A DNA stretch of 64,000 bases from contig JAYRWY010000011.1 in NCBI GenBank assembly GCA_041917755.1, forward strand, positions 1 through 64,000. The letters run 5' to 3'. This document shows, piece after piece, positions 27,639 through 37,031 of this stretch (its first letter is position 1; the number at the start of each line of letters is the position of its first letter). Both the position numbers and the translations under genes were made by a program. The notes under the pieces were generated by a model. That model searched no databases. It saw only the letters and a program-made list of their open reading frames with translations, and had not been told where the DNA came from. Origin of the DNA: RGZA01 sp041917755 (GTDB lineage Bacteria > Pseudomonadota > Alphaproteobacteria > UBA9219 > RGZA01).

Positions 27639-28214
27639 ATGTTGAAAAAGCCTGCCTTAAACCGTCGTAAATTTCTGGGAATGTCTGCTGCCGCACTTAC
27701 CGTTGGCGCAAGCACTCTGACAGTTCCTGCGCAAGCGCTTCCATTTTATAATTATCCGGTTCGCAAGCTCAGCTTTTTTAATACCCACACCAACGAAATA
27801 TACACTGGCGCTTATTACTATGCAGGTGGCTATGATCGCTCGGTTATGAGCCAGTTCAGTTACCTGATGCGCGATCACCGGAATGAAGAAGTTGCGCGTA
27901 TTGACTATCGTTTATTTGATCTTCTGCACCATCTCCAGGCACGCTTGCAAAACTTTGGCGTAGTGCAACTTGTTTCAGGCTATCGTTCCCCGGCAAGCAA
28001 TGCACTGCTTGCATCGGCTAGCAGTGGCGTAGCAAAGAATAGCTACCACATGCGTGGCCAAGCAACTGACATTCGTATGGACGGCGTACCCACTGAATAC
28101 ATTCACCGTGCCGCACTAAGCCTTGGCGCAGGTGGCGTCGGCTTCTACCCTGACAGTGACTTTGTTCACGTTGATACAGGCCCTGTGCGTACTTGGGGCT
28201 ACGGCGCTGGTTAA
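27639..28214 (+). CDS. MepK/YcbK-like DUF882 murein endopeptidase (peptidase M15 fold)
   Basis: 191 residues with a twin-arginine leader (NRRKFLGMSAAALTVG) and a DUF882/M15A domain. Likely zinc ligands are His and Asp in SYHMRGQATDIRMDG and His in DFVHVDTGPVRTWGYG. The E. coli relative MepK splits mDAP-mDAP cross-links, the bonds made by the L,D-transpeptidase encoded just upstream, so the two genes form an opposing pair. The 228-base gap between them carries a CtrA-type site. Confidence 0.88.
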   Translation: MLKKPALNRRKFLGMSAAALTVGASTLTVPAQALPFYNYPVRKLSFFNTHTNEIYTGAYYYAGGYDRSVMSQFSYLMRDHRNEEVARIDYRLFDLLHHLQARLQNFGVVQLVSGYRSPASNALLASASSGVAKNSYHMRGQATDIRMDGVPTEYIHRAALSLGAGGVGFYPDSDFVHVDTGPVRTWGYGAG

Positions 28215-28231
28215 ATCGCCGACAATCCGCA

Positions 28232-28792
28232 TCACTTCTCTTTAATCATTTTTGTCTTGGCTGCGATGTAATCCATGCATGCCAGTAAGACACCTGAGAA
28301 AATAAAGGTAACGTGGATAACAACCATCCACAAAATTTCCTTATCCGTCACCTTGGCTGTTTCCATAAACACCTTCAGGAGATGAATTCCTGAAATTGCA
28401 ACAATTGATGCGATTAACTTCAATTTAAGGGACGAAAAATCAATGCTGCCCTTCCAGTCGGGCTGATCCACGTGGGAAGAAGTATCAATTTTGGATACAA
28501 AATTTTCATAGCCAGAATAAATAACGATTAACAACAAATTCCCAGCCAATGACAAATCAATCAGGGATAAAACGCCCAAGATGATATTAGTCTGCGTGAT
28601 ATGCTCAATGTCCGAAAACAAGTGAAGCAGTTCCTGAAAGAAACCGATTAAAATTAAAATCAAGCCACCCACTAGCCCGATATAAATAGGTGCCATGATC
28701 CAGCGACTTGCGAACAGGCCTTTTTCAATTGCGTGCTCCACAACCAGTTTTGGAGATCTGGATTGTTCTTGAATTTGCTTATTCTGTGTCAT
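28232..28792 (-). CDS. YqhA/UPF0114 family integral membrane protein
   Basis: 186-residue protein with about four membrane helices. The family blocks EKGLFASRWIMAPIYIGLV and SLIDLSLAGNLLLIVIYSGYENFVSK are clear. Function unknown. Single gene on the minus strand, between the MepK-like gene and mfd. Confidence 0.88.
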   Translation of the reverse strand: MTQNKQIQEQSRSPKLVVEHAIEKGLFASRWIMAPIYIGLVGGLILILIGFFQELLHLFSDIEHITQTNIILGVLSLIDLSLAGNLLLIVIYSGYENFVSKIDTSSHVDQPDWKGSIDFSSLKLKLIASIVAISGIHLLKVFMETAKVTDKEILWMVVIHVTFIFSGVLLACMDYIAAKTKMIKEK

Positions 28793-28861
28793 TGCATGTG
28801 TTCCGGTTAATGAGTTACACGTCGATTACATAGGGCAGGATGGATAATAATCAATAATCAT

Positions 28862-31800
28862 TTAAGCAGCAAGGGATGCTAACTCATTCAATATTTTTTC
28901 AACCCCTTTAAGGCGGGCATGCTCATCGGACCATACACGCAAGCAGGTCAATTTTTGGTCTGGCCGTACTTTGATGGTACCACTGTTCTTTTGAATATAA
29001 TGAACCAGCCGGTCTGGCCGTGCAAATGATGCATTACGAAATCCTATGACAGCACCCTTAGGTCCGGCATCAAGTCGTTCTACTCCGCTTTGCTTACACA
29101 ACGCCTTAATGGCGACTGTTTCCAATAAATTTTGCACTTCGACAGGTAACGCACCAAACCGATCAATCATCTCTGCAGCAAAGGATTCAATTTCATCACG
29201 GCTCTTAAGGTCTGCGGCGCGGCGATACAGATTAAGACGAAGCCCCAAATCAGACACATAGCTTTCAGGAATTAGCACCGACATACCCAGATTGATTTGC
29301 GGTGTCCAGCTGTCATCATTTTCATTAGCAACTTCCTTGCCGCCGTGTTTAGCCATGTCGCGTGCAGTTGCGACCGCTTCTTCCAGCATTTGCTGGAAGA
29401 GCTCGATACCCACTTCACGGATATGGCCTGATTGCTCTTCACCTAACAAGTTTCCTGCGCCTCGAATATCCATATCGTGACTTGCCAGTTGGAAACCCGC
29501 ACCAAGCCCTTCGAGTGTACTGATTACCTCTAAACGCTTTTGTGCCGTTGCACTCAACGGCATCGAATTATCATATGTTAAATAAGCATAACCACGCTGC
29601 TTTGCACGCCCTACCCGCCCGCGAAGCTGATAAAGCTGGGCAAGACCGAACATATCAGCTCGGTGGATGATAATGGTGTTGGCATTGGGGATGTCTAACC
29701 CAGATTCAACAATGTTGGTTGATAATAATACGTCGTACTTAGCCTCATCAAAAGCCGTCATCACATCTTCAAGCTCTGTTGCAGTAAGCTTGCCGTGTGC
29801 AGTTACTATTTTGATTTCCGGAACCAGCTCTTGTAGTTGTTCACGAAGTGCAGGCATATCTTCCAGCCTCGGACATACATAGAAACTTTGTCCGCCACGG
29901 TAATGCTCACGCATCAATGCTTCACGAATAACCATCGGATCATATGGCAGCACAGAAGTGCGCACAGCAAGCCTATCGACTGGCGGCGTAGTAATTAGAC
30001 TAAGTTCACGCACACCTGTTAAGGCCAGTTGCAATGTGCGCGGGATTGGCGTTGCCGTAAGCGTTAATACGTGCACATTGGCGCGCAATTCCTTCAAGCG
30101 CTCTTTTTGTTTCACGCCAAAATGCTGTTCCTCATCCACAATCAACAGGCCAAGATTTTTGAAATGAATATCTTTGGCAAGTATGGCGTGGGTACCTACA
30201 ACAATATCTACTTTTCCATCAGCTAATAATCCCTTGGTCTCTTTGCTTTCCTTAGCTGTAACCATGCGGGATAGCTGCGCAATGCGCACTGGCATGCCAT
30301 TAAACCGTGTCATAAAATTACGGGTATGCTGACGTGCCAATAATGTTGTCGGCACCACCACGGCCACTTGAAAGCCAGCATGTACCGCAGCAAAGGCCGC
30401 GCGAATAGCAACTTCGGTTTTACCAAAACCAACATCTCCGCAGACAAGCCTATCCATAGGCTTGCCGCTTGATAAATCATCCAACACCTGACTAATCGCG
30501 CGCTCTTGGTCAGCGGTTTCAGCATAGGGAAAGCGCGCGGCAAACTCCTCATAAAGGCCGGTGGGCAGTGCGATTTGTTCACCTTCTTGGATTTGTCGTT
30601 CAGCGGCAATTTTTAACAAAGCCTCAGCCATGTCTTTGAGACGCTTTTTAACGCGTGCTTTACGTCCCTGCCATGACACACTACCTAAGCGGTCAAGCGC
30701 AACGCCGTCTGTATTTGATCCATAGCGGCTCAGAACATCCAGATTTTCAACTGGCACATAAAGCTTATCCCCGCCTTCATAGCCAATGCGCAGGCAATCA
30801 TGCGGCGCACCAGTGACATGCATGGTTTCAAGACCCATATACCGGCCAATGCCATGCTCTGCGTGAACGACTAAGTCACCTTCGTTTAAGGCAGATAGTT
30901 CAAGTGAGAATTTATCTGACTTGCCATGGCGTGGTTTGGGGCGTTGTAACCTATCGCCCAGAATATCCTGCTCGGATAAAACCAATAAATCTGGAGATGT
31001 AAAACCGCGTTCAACCGCCAAGACGCAAACACTTGGCGCGCGCTTGTCGCGTTTGGTAGCTTTTTCAAAATCATCGACCATCTCAAGCTGTGAAAGGCCA
31101 TGCTCGCGCATGACGTGCACAATGCGTTCAGCTGAACCTTGGCTATAGCAAGCAATCAGAACCCGTCTATCTTGCTGGGCAGTAATAAATTCACTTACCG
31201 TCTTGAATAGGTTTGGCGCGTCTTTTGCTCTGGTATCCGCAAAGTCACGTGCACGTAAACCCTGGCAATCAACTGCATTTTGGACAATTTCAGCAATTGG
31301 AAATGGCGATAATATTCCAACGGTGTGCACGGCAAGCAAATCATCCCAATCCTTGCGGTTTAGATAAAGCTTGTCTGGAGATAGCGGGCGATAGCTGATT
31401 TGTCCGGTCTTTTTTTCTGATTGCTGAAGTGCCTTGCGGGCTGAATAAAAATCATCCACCTGTGAGAAACGCGCATTCACTGCCTCCTCCAGCTGGCTAT
31501 CCAACATCAGCACTGCGTTTGGAACATAATCAGCAAAGGAGCCCATGCTCGTATAAAATAACGGCAACCAGTGTTCCATGCCCGGATATTTACGCCCGGC
31601 ACTGACGCTTTCATATAACGGGTCCTTGGTACTAACCCCAAATGCGTCACGATAGGCACTGCGGAAATGTGCGATGGTGACATCATCAAACACAATTTCA
31701 GATACAGGTTTTAGAAAAAAGGCATTTTGTTTGTTCAGTGTGCGCTGACTAATCGGATCAAAACTGCGAATGCTTTCAATATCATCACCGAATAAATCGA

Positions 31801-32347
31801 TACGCAGCGGCTCATCCACGCCCGGCGGGAATATATCAATAATGCTGCCACGAAAGGCATATTCGCCTGGCTCACGCACCGTTTCGGAACGGGTAAAGCC
31901 ATTACGGGCTAAAAATCCTTTTAGTTTTTCAATATCGAGTGCATCCCCAGCCTGTAATGAGAGTGATACATCACGAAAGATGGATGGCGCAGGTACTTTT
32001 TGTAACATTGCCTGAACGGTGGTGATCACCAGACGCGGCTGTTTAGGTGTATCTAACAGTTTTGTAAGGCAATCAATACGTGCAGCTAAAATTCCTGCGC
32101 TTGGCGATACGCGGTCGTAAGGCAGACAATCCCATGCCGGGAAATTCAAAATTTCAATATGCGGATTAAAAAATGCGACCAGTTGTGCAGTAACCGCCGC
32201 CGCCAATTCATCGGCAGCAACATAAACCGCAATACGTGGACGTGCCGCACTGGCTATTTCCGCCAAAATACGCGCGTGGTGGCCAAAGGGCGCACCCGCG
32301 AGCGTAACATGGCTGTGTTGGTCAAGATTGAATTTGGAAGCAAACAT
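28862..32347 (-). CDS. mfd: Transcription-repair coupling factor
   Basis: Removes RNA polymerase stalled at lesions and recruits UvrA. The 1161 residues comprise an N-terminal UvrB-homology module (1-about 330), an RNA-polymerase-interaction domain (EGDLVVHAEHGIGRYMGLE), RecG-like translocase lobes with Walker A GDVGFGKTEVA and DEEQHFGVKQKERLK, and the C-terminal TRCF domain. It starts with MFASKFNLDQ just three bases after the sdhE stop, so translation is probably coupled. The order sdhE-mfd next to divergent recG is widespread in alphaproteobacteria. Confidence 0.95.
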   Translation of the reverse strand: MFASKFNLDQHSHVTLAGAPFGHHARILAEIASAARPRIAVYVAADELAAAVTAQLVAFFNPHIEILNFPAWDCLPYDRVSPSAGILAARIDCLTKLLDTPKQPRLVITTVQAMLQKVPAPSIFRDVSLSLQAGDALDIEKLKGFLARNGFTRSETVREPGEYAFRGSIIDIFPPGVDEPLRIDLFGDDIESIRSFDPISQRTLNKQNAFFLKPVSEIVFDDVTIAHFRSAYRDAFGVSTKDPLYESVSAGRKYPGMEHWLPLFYTSMGSFADYVPNAVLMLDSQLEEAVNARFSQVDDFYSARKALQQSEKKTGQISYRPLSPDKLYLNRKDWDDLLAVHTVGILSPFPIAEIVQNAVDCQGLRARDFADTRAKDAPNLFKTVSEFITAQQDRRVLIACYSQGSAERIVHVMREHGLSQLEMVDDFEKATKRDKRAPSVCVLAVERGFTSPDLLVLSEQDILGDRLQRPKPRHGKSDKFSLELSALNEGDLVVHAEHGIGRYMGLETMHVTGAPHDCLRIGYEGGDKLYVPVENLDVLSRYGSNTDGVALDRLGSVSWQGRKARVKKRLKDMAEALLKIAAERQIQEGEQIALPTGLYEEFAARFPYAETADQERAISQVLDDLSSGKPMDRLVCGDVGFGKTEVAIRAAFAAVHAGFQVAVVVPTTLLARQHTRNFMTRFNGMPVRIAQLSRMVTAKESKETKGLLADGKVDIVVGTHAILAKDIHFKNLGLLIVDEEQHFGVKQKERLKELRANVHVLTLTATPIPRTLQLALTGVRELSLITTPPVDRLAVRTSVLPYDPMVIREALMREHYRGGQSFYVCPRLEDMPALREQLQELVPEIKIVTAHGKLTATELEDVMTAFDEAKYDVLLSTNIVESGLDIPNANTIIIHRADMFGLAQLYQLRGRVGRAKQRGYAYLTYDNSMPLSATAQKRLEVISTLEGLGAGFQLASHDMDIRGAGNLLGEEQSGHIREVGIELFQQMLEEAVATARDMAKHGGKEVANENDDSWTPQINLGMSVLIPESYVSDLGLRLNLYRRAADLKSRDEIESFAAEMIDRFGALPVEVQNLLETVAIKALCKQSGVERLDAGPKGAVIGFRNASFARPDRLVHYIQKNSGTIKVRPDQKLTCLRVWSDEHARLKGVEKILNELASLAA

Positions 32348-32349
32348 AA

Positions 32350-32616
32350 TTATGGCTTGTTATAAAATGCGATGAGTTCGAGTAAGGCAAAGTTCTGCTT
32401 GATGTAATCTGGCAATGCTTCTTTTAAAGTTATCCAGTTATATAAATCCGGGTCATTTTCATGCATTAGGGCATCATAGGCGTTCAATTGTTCTTGCCCA
32501 TATCCCGGCAGTACAGCATCCGCAAATCGGCCCATCATCAAATCCATCTCTTTCGTGCCGCGATGCCATGAACGAAAGATAAGTTTTTTGCGCAAATGGT
32601 CTAATTCTTGGGTCAT
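32350..32616 (-). CDS. sdhE: FAD assembly factor SdhE
   Basis: 88-residue YgfY/CptB family protein that helps attach FAD to succinate dehydrogenase. The invariant RGxxE motif is RGTKEMD in SWHRGTKEMDLMMGRF. Length and all-helical pattern fit. It is upstream of mfd on the minus strand and divergent from recG. Confidence 0.93.
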   Translation of the reverse strand: MTQELDHLRKKLIFRSWHRGTKEMDLMMGRFADAVLPGYGQEQLNAYDALMHENDPDLYNWITLKEALPDYIKQNFALLELIAFYNKP

Positions 32617-32699
32617 TTTATTGCCTTATCACAAACGCCAAACGCCGCCTTGCCCGAAAAACCGGACGCAGCGGATAATACACGCGCAAACTAGCAAAA

Positions 32700-32728
32700 T
32701 TGTCAGGGCGTTAAAAGCACCTTATACA
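32700..32728 (+). promoter_or_regulatory. Probable recG promoter giving a leaderless transcript
   Basis: TTGTCA (32700-32705) and TATACA (32723-32728) are 17 bases apart. Initiation about seven bases after the -10 would fall at the recG ATG (32735), and no ribosome site precedes that ATG. Confidence 0.45.
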
Positions 32729-32734
32729 TAGGGT

Positions 32735-34816
32735 ATGCGCCCAAGCCTTCTTGACCCACTTTTCGCCTCTGTTCAAAGCCTGAAAGGGATCGGGCCGCGG
32801 TTTGCTGTATTTATTGCAAAGCTATCAGGCCCACTGGTTGTCGATTTATTATGGCATCGCCCTTACCGTGTCATAGATAGACGCGCTGCCCCGCCCATTA
32901 TGCGTGCAGAATCTGGGCAAGTGGTAACCCTTGAAGTCACTGTTGAATCCATCCAAATGGGTAAACACAGCACGCCCAGCCGTGTGCGTGTAAGCAACAA
33001 AACCGGTTTTATGGATATTGTCTATTTCAAAGCATATGAAGCCACATTGGAAAAACAATTCCCCATCGGTGAGCAAGTCGTTATCAGCGGCACATTTGAT
33101 GACTTCAATGGAAAAAAACAAATTACCCATCCTGATTACGTGTTACCACTTTCACGTAGAAATGAAATTCCAACCGTTGAACCCGTATACAATCTTACGG
33201 CGGGTCTGCCATCCAAAAGTTTGCGCAAGACAATCAGTCTTGCCTTGCAACGCCTACCTGATTTACCCGAATGGATTGATGGCGATTATCTAAAAAAACA
33301 CAACTGGCCTGTTTGGAAGCAAGCAGTATTGGCACTTCATAATCCGCTATCGGATATGGAATGTGGGCCACAAAATCCCGCGCGTTGCCGTCTTGCCTAT
33401 GATGAATTGCTTGCCAATCAGCTAGCACTCGCCCTTACCCGTGAAAAAACGCGGGTATTAAAGGGGCGAAGCCTGAAAAGTGATGGTCATTTGCAAAAGC
33501 AGTTATTGGCGCAGTTACCCTTCGCTCTTACTAATTCACAAACAGAAGCGATAAAAGAAATAAGTACCGACATGCAAAGCAGCGACCGTATGCTGCGCAT
33601 GCTGCAAGGAGATGTTGGCAGCGGCAAAACATTAGTCGCCCTTATGGCGATGCTTCAGGCCGTGGAAGCTGGTGCACAAGCTTGCCTTATGGTTCCCACC
33701 GAAATTTTGGCGCAGCAGCATTATGCGAGCATCAGCAAAATTATTGGCAAGCTTCCTGTTACCCTGTCGATATTGCACGGAAAACTCCCTGCTGCAGCAA
33801 AGCGTGCCGTTCTCGATGCCATGGAGAATGGTAAAGCGAATATTGTCATCGGCACGCATGCCGTATTCCAGGACGATGTACGATTTGAAAATCTGGGGTT
33901 GATTGTCATTGATGAACAACACCGCTTTGGCGTGCATCAACGCCTTGCACTCTCCGAGAAAGGCCAAACTCCTGATTTATTGGTAATGACGGCTACGCCT
34001 ATCCCGCGTACGCTTACCCTTACAACCTATGGGGACATGGAAGTCTCAAAGCTAACCGAGAAACCAGCAGGCCGCCGCAGTATTGATACGCGAACCATAG
34101 GGCTTGGGCGGCTAGACGAGGTTATTGATGGTGTTTCCCGCAAACTAAAAGCAGGCGAGAAAGTATATTGGGTTTGCCCACTCGTTGAAGAGTCCGAACT
34201 TATTGATTTGGCAGCAGCCACTGAACGCTACGCCATGATGAAGTTACATCTGGGTGAAGAAAACGTTGCATTGGTTCATGGACAAATGAAGTCAGCAGAG
34301 CGTGAAAAAGAAATGGAACGCTTTGCCAAAGGCAAGGCCGGGTTACTGATTGCTACCACCGTGATTGAAGTGGGCGTGGATGTTCCAGAAGCCACCTTGA
34401 TGGTGATTGAACATGCCGAGCGATTTGGCCTAGCCCAACTGCATCAATTGCGTGGCCGCGTGGGACGTAATGATAAGCCATCCACTTGCCTACTACTGTT
34501 TGGTGATAAACTTGGCGAAATTGCCAAGGCACGTTTGAAAATGATGCGTGAAACCGATGATGGCTTTAAAATAGCCGAAGAAGATTTACGGCTACGGGGG
34601 CCAGGCGAAGTATTGGGTAGTCGCCAAAGCGGCCTTCCCGACTTTAAATTAGCTGACTTATCAGCCCATCAGGAGCTTTTACAAACCGCGCGTGATGATA
34701 CCAAGCTGATTATTCATAAGGACCCCGAGTTGGAAACTCCGCGCGGGAAAGCCTTGCGTCATCTGCTATATCTATTCCAGTATGATAAGGCGATAAAAAC
34801 TCTGCGCTCGGGCTAA
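32735..34816 (+). CDS. recG: ATP-dependent DNA helicase RecG
   Basis: Branch-migrates stalled forks and Holliday junctions. The 693-residue protein has the N-terminal wedge/OB domain (LKGIGPRFAVFIAKL, then VTLEVTVESIQMG), helicase lobe 1 with Walker A GDVGSGKTLVALM and DEQHRFGVHQRL, and lobe 2 with ATTVIEVGVDVPEATLMVIE and QLHQLRGRVGR. The start ATG at 32735 fits the family N-terminus. The ICMT-like gene follows within a few bases, so it may be cotranscribed. Confidence 0.95.
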   Translation: MRPSLLDPLFASVQSLKGIGPRFAVFIAKLSGPLVVDLLWHRPYRVIDRRAAPPIMRAESGQVVTLEVTVESIQMGKHSTPSRVRVSNKTGFMDIVYFKAYEATLEKQFPIGEQVVISGTFDDFNGKKQITHPDYVLPLSRRNEIPTVEPVYNLTAGLPSKSLRKTISLALQRLPDLPEWIDGDYLKKHNWPVWKQAVLALHNPLSDMECGPQNPARCRLAYDELLANQLALALTREKTRVLKGRSLKSDGHLQKQLLAQLPFALTNSQTEAIKEISTDMQSSDRMLRMLQGDVGSGKTLVALMAMLQAVEAGAQACLMVPTEILAQQHYASISKIIGKLPVTLSILHGKLPAAAKRAVLDAMENGKANIVIGTHAVFQDDVRFENLGLIVIDEQHRFGVHQRLALSEKGQTPDLLVMTATPIPRTLTLTTYGDMEVSKLTEKPAGRRSIDTRTIGLGRLDEVIDGVSRKLKAGEKVYWVCPLVEESELIDLAAATERYAMMKLHLGEENVALVHGQMKSAEREKEMERFAKGKAGLLIATTVIEVGVDVPEATLMVIEHAERFGLAQLHQLRGRVGRNDKPSTCLLLFGDKLGEIAKARLKMMRETDDGFKIAEEDLRLRGPGEVLGSRQSGLPDFKLADLSAHQELLQTARDDTKLIIHKDPELETPRGKALRHLLYLFQYDKAIKTLRSG

Positions 34817-34827
34817 CAGGAATGATG

Positions 34828-35331
34828 ATGCAATTTAACACCACGGTTCTCGTCTTGGCTGCACTTACCGGTCTTTTTCGGTTAGCCGAAATTGCCTATG
34901 GCGAATGGAATACAAAGGCCATGATGCGCGATGGCGGGATTGAATATGCAACATGGCAACGCTGGCCGATTTTTATCTGCTATGCTTTATGGCTTGGATT
35001 GCTGATAGTATTTACATTTAAATTCTTGCCGCCCAACCCGGTTTTTTTAGGAATTTACGCTGTGTGTGAAATACTGCGTTGGTGGGCGATTGCACATCTT
35101 GGCAAATACTGGACAACACGGGTCATTATCGTCCCGCATGGCAAACGGATTACAACTGGCCCTTACCGCTTTCTGCCCCACCCTATCTACATCGCACTGT
35201 TCGGTGAGGTAGTTGCCCTATCACTGACTTTCGGACAAATCCACCTTGCAACATTTTTTGGTGGGTTAACGGCACTATGGATTTATTTTCGTCTTCGCGC
35301 TGAAAATGAAGCCTTACAGCAGCTAAATTAA
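34828..35331 (+). CDS. Isoprenylcysteine carboxyl methyltransferase-like membrane protein
   Basis: Small ICMT/PEMT-fold membrane methyltransferase. Four membrane segments and the conserved C-terminal part TTGPYRFLPHPIYIALFGE and FRLRAENEAL are the parts that bind S-adenosylmethionine in the family. Three ATG codons stand in tandem (34822, 34825, 34828); the AGGA at 34818-34821 is correctly spaced only for the third, so the protein is 167 residues. The substrate in bacteria is unknown. It follows recG closely. Confidence 0.8.
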   Translation: MQFNTTVLVLAALTGLFRLAEIAYGEWNTKAMMRDGGIEYATWQRWPIFICYALWLGLLIVFTFKFLPPNPVFLGIYAVCEILRWWAIAHLGKYWTTRVIIVPHGKRITTGPYRFLPHPIYIALFGEVVALSLTFGQIHLATFFGGLTALWIYFRLRAENEALQQLN

Positions 35332-35400
35332 GGAATCATTTTCCATCAAAATGCCATATGGCTAGACTATCCTGCATTAATCAATCATGAGGAAAATCTA

Positions 35401-36015
35401 ATGCGCTCACTTTTTACTTTTCTTTTGACCGTTTTTCTTTCACTTTCCTCCCTCGCCATTGCCCAAGGGGTAATGGCTGATAAATCACCGAAAGGACAAC
35501 CCGTGACCGCACAAGCCCCCGCCACACCAGCAATCAAAGATCCTGAAAACACTCTCTTCCTGGATTTAAAAGATGGACGTGTGATTATTGCCCTTCGCCC
35601 TGACCTCGCGCCAAAACATGTGGCTCGTATTAAAGAACTTGTTCGTCAAAAGTTTTATGATGGCCTTCCATTCCACCGCGTAATTGATGGTTTCATGGCA
35701 CAAGGCGGTGATCCAAAAGGTGATGGTACGGGTGGTTCTGGAAAAAATATCCCCGCAGAATTTTCAGCTGAAAAGCATGTACGTGGTACCGCATCCATGG
35801 CTCGAGCAGCAAACCCAGACAGCGCCGATAGCCAATTCTTCATCTGTCTAGATGATGCTTCATTCCTTGACGGTCAGTACACCGTATGGGGTCAGGTTAT
35901 CTCTGGTATGGAATTTGTGGATCATATCAAAAAGGGTAACAAGGCCAATAACGGCACTGTGATTATCCCTGATAAGATTATCAAGATGCAGGTTGCTGCT
36001 GACGTAAAAGAATAA
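35401..36015 (+). CDS. Secreted cyclophilin-type peptidyl-prolyl isomerase
   Basis: 204 residues with a signal peptide (MRSLFTFLLTVFLSLSSLAIA), a short Pro/Ala linker, and a PpiA/PpiB-type cyclophilin domain. Catalytic and binding blocks are PFHRVIDGFMAQGGDPKGDG, GTASMARAANPDSADSQFFI and FLDGQYTVWGQVISGM. It folds periplasmic proteins by proline isomerisation. AGGAAA lies before the ATG. It converges with a small Pro-rich gene 6 bases away. Confidence 0.93.
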   Translation: MRSLFTFLLTVFLSLSSLAIAQGVMADKSPKGQPVTAQAPATPAIKDPENTLFLDLKDGRVIIALRPDLAPKHVARIKELVRQKFYDGLPFHRVIDGFMAQGGDPKGDGTGGSGKNIPAEFSAEKHVRGTASMARAANPDSADSQFFICLDDASFLDGQYTVWGQVISGMEFVDHIKKGNKANNGTVIIPDKIIKMQVAADVKE

Positions 36016-36021
36016 CTTTCT

Positions 36022-36261
36022 CTATTGGCCGGGCGCGAAGGTTCCCCTGCGTTCAATAGCGTCTATTGACCGTTTAAATGCGCGCGCGATCGGGTTATCA
36101 GGCGGCAGATCAGGATTTGCCGCAGGGGCTGGCACGCGAGTACCTTCATTTCTTTGTACAGGCGGCTCAATCGGTCCCTGCTGCGTAGTAGCCGGCGCCC
36201 TATCTGGTCCAGGACCATCCACAGTACTCGGGGGTAGCGGTGATTTCGCTTTATAGGTCAC
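36022..36261 (-). CDS. Small Pro-rich hypothetical protein
   Basis: 79 residues starting with GTG. The start is well supported by AAGGA eight bases upstream. The first 55 residues are rich in Pro, Ala and Gly and likely disordered; the tail PIARAFKRSIDAIERRG may be a short helix. No signal peptide or recognisable domain. Its convergent neighbour is a prolyl isomerase, which may be coincidence. Confidence 0.6.
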   Translation of the reverse strand: MTYKAKSPLPPSTVDGPGPDRAPATTQQGPIEPPVQRNEGTRVPAPAANPDLPPDNPIARAFKRSIDAIERRGTFAPGQ

Positions 36262-36387
36262 GTTACAAATCCTTCTTGAGATTGCTAAGACCTCTCAAGA
36301 GTACGCAAATGAGCTTGATATTTATTTAATTGACTATAACGGTCCGTATTTATCTTGGCTTAACCATACATAAGGCCGACAGAACAA

Positions 36388-37023
36388 TTACTTGCCCTGC
36401 GGCGATGATTGCGGCGTTAGGGATTGGCGCTTTTCACGAACAGCAGTTATAAGCGTTTCCAGCTCATCTAACTCGGATAATACCTTATTTGCTGACTCCC
36501 AATCCTGAGAACGCAAGACCGATAATAAACGGACAATACCGCTTTCAATTTCCTGACCCGTTCGCTGGGCTAATTTATCCAGCTGAACAGTATCTGCGGC
36601 TGCTTCATACATGGCATGCAGTTCGGAAATAATTGCCGAATTTTGCTGGGTTGATGCCTCACTAGCCTCGGCTTTGTTCAGCATAAGCCAATAACGGCTG
36701 CGGCTGATGGGATCACGCAAATTATCAAAAGCCATTTGCACTGCCTCGCGGTGCTTGGCTGCATAGGTTTTTTCCTGTTGGCTGCGAATGATAAAACGCT
36801 CGACATTGAATGTGCGTTGCAAGGCCGCATAGTTTTTTTCGAGGCTCGTTAGATCAATATCGACCTTTTTTTCCATGCCCATACGTTGGAAATGGTCAAT
36901 GTCACGAACCGGCTGAATGCTGCCGCAGTGATTGCAAAACATGGCGCGCACCGAAAGATTTTCGTGACATGACCAGCACAGAAATTCTTGTTGATTGGGT
37001 GAAAGTTCAATGACCTTATCCAT
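36388..37023 (-). CDS. hscB: HscB-like iron-sulfur co-chaperone with zinc ribbon, HPD motif lost
   Basis: 211 residues. It starts with a tetracysteine zinc ribbon (Cys16, 19, 30, 33 in CWSCHENLSVRAMFCNHC), continues with a J-like domain (VDIDLTSLEKNYAALQRTF, then SQQEKTYAAKHREAVQMAF and LRDPISRSRYWLML), and ends in the helical HscB C-terminal domain. This layout matches the human mitochondrial HSCB more than E. coli HscB, which has no ribbon. The HPD tripeptide needed to stimulate Hsp70 ATPase is Asn-Val-Glu (73-75) here, so the protein may only bind the scaffold. The cysteine desulfurase gene lies 8 bases upstream, supporting an iron-sulfur role. Confidence 0.8.
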   Translation of the reverse strand: MDKVIELSPNQQEFLCWSCHENLSVRAMFCNHCGSIQPVRDIDHFQRMGMEKKVDIDLTSLEKNYAALQRTFNVERFIIRSQQEKTYAAKHREAVQMAFDNLRDPISRSRYWLMLNKAEASEASTQQNSAIISELHAMYEAAADTVQLDKLAQRTGQEIESGIVRLLSVLRSQDWESANKVLSELDELETLITAVREKRQSLTPQSSPQGK

Positions 37024-37031
37024 GCATCGTC

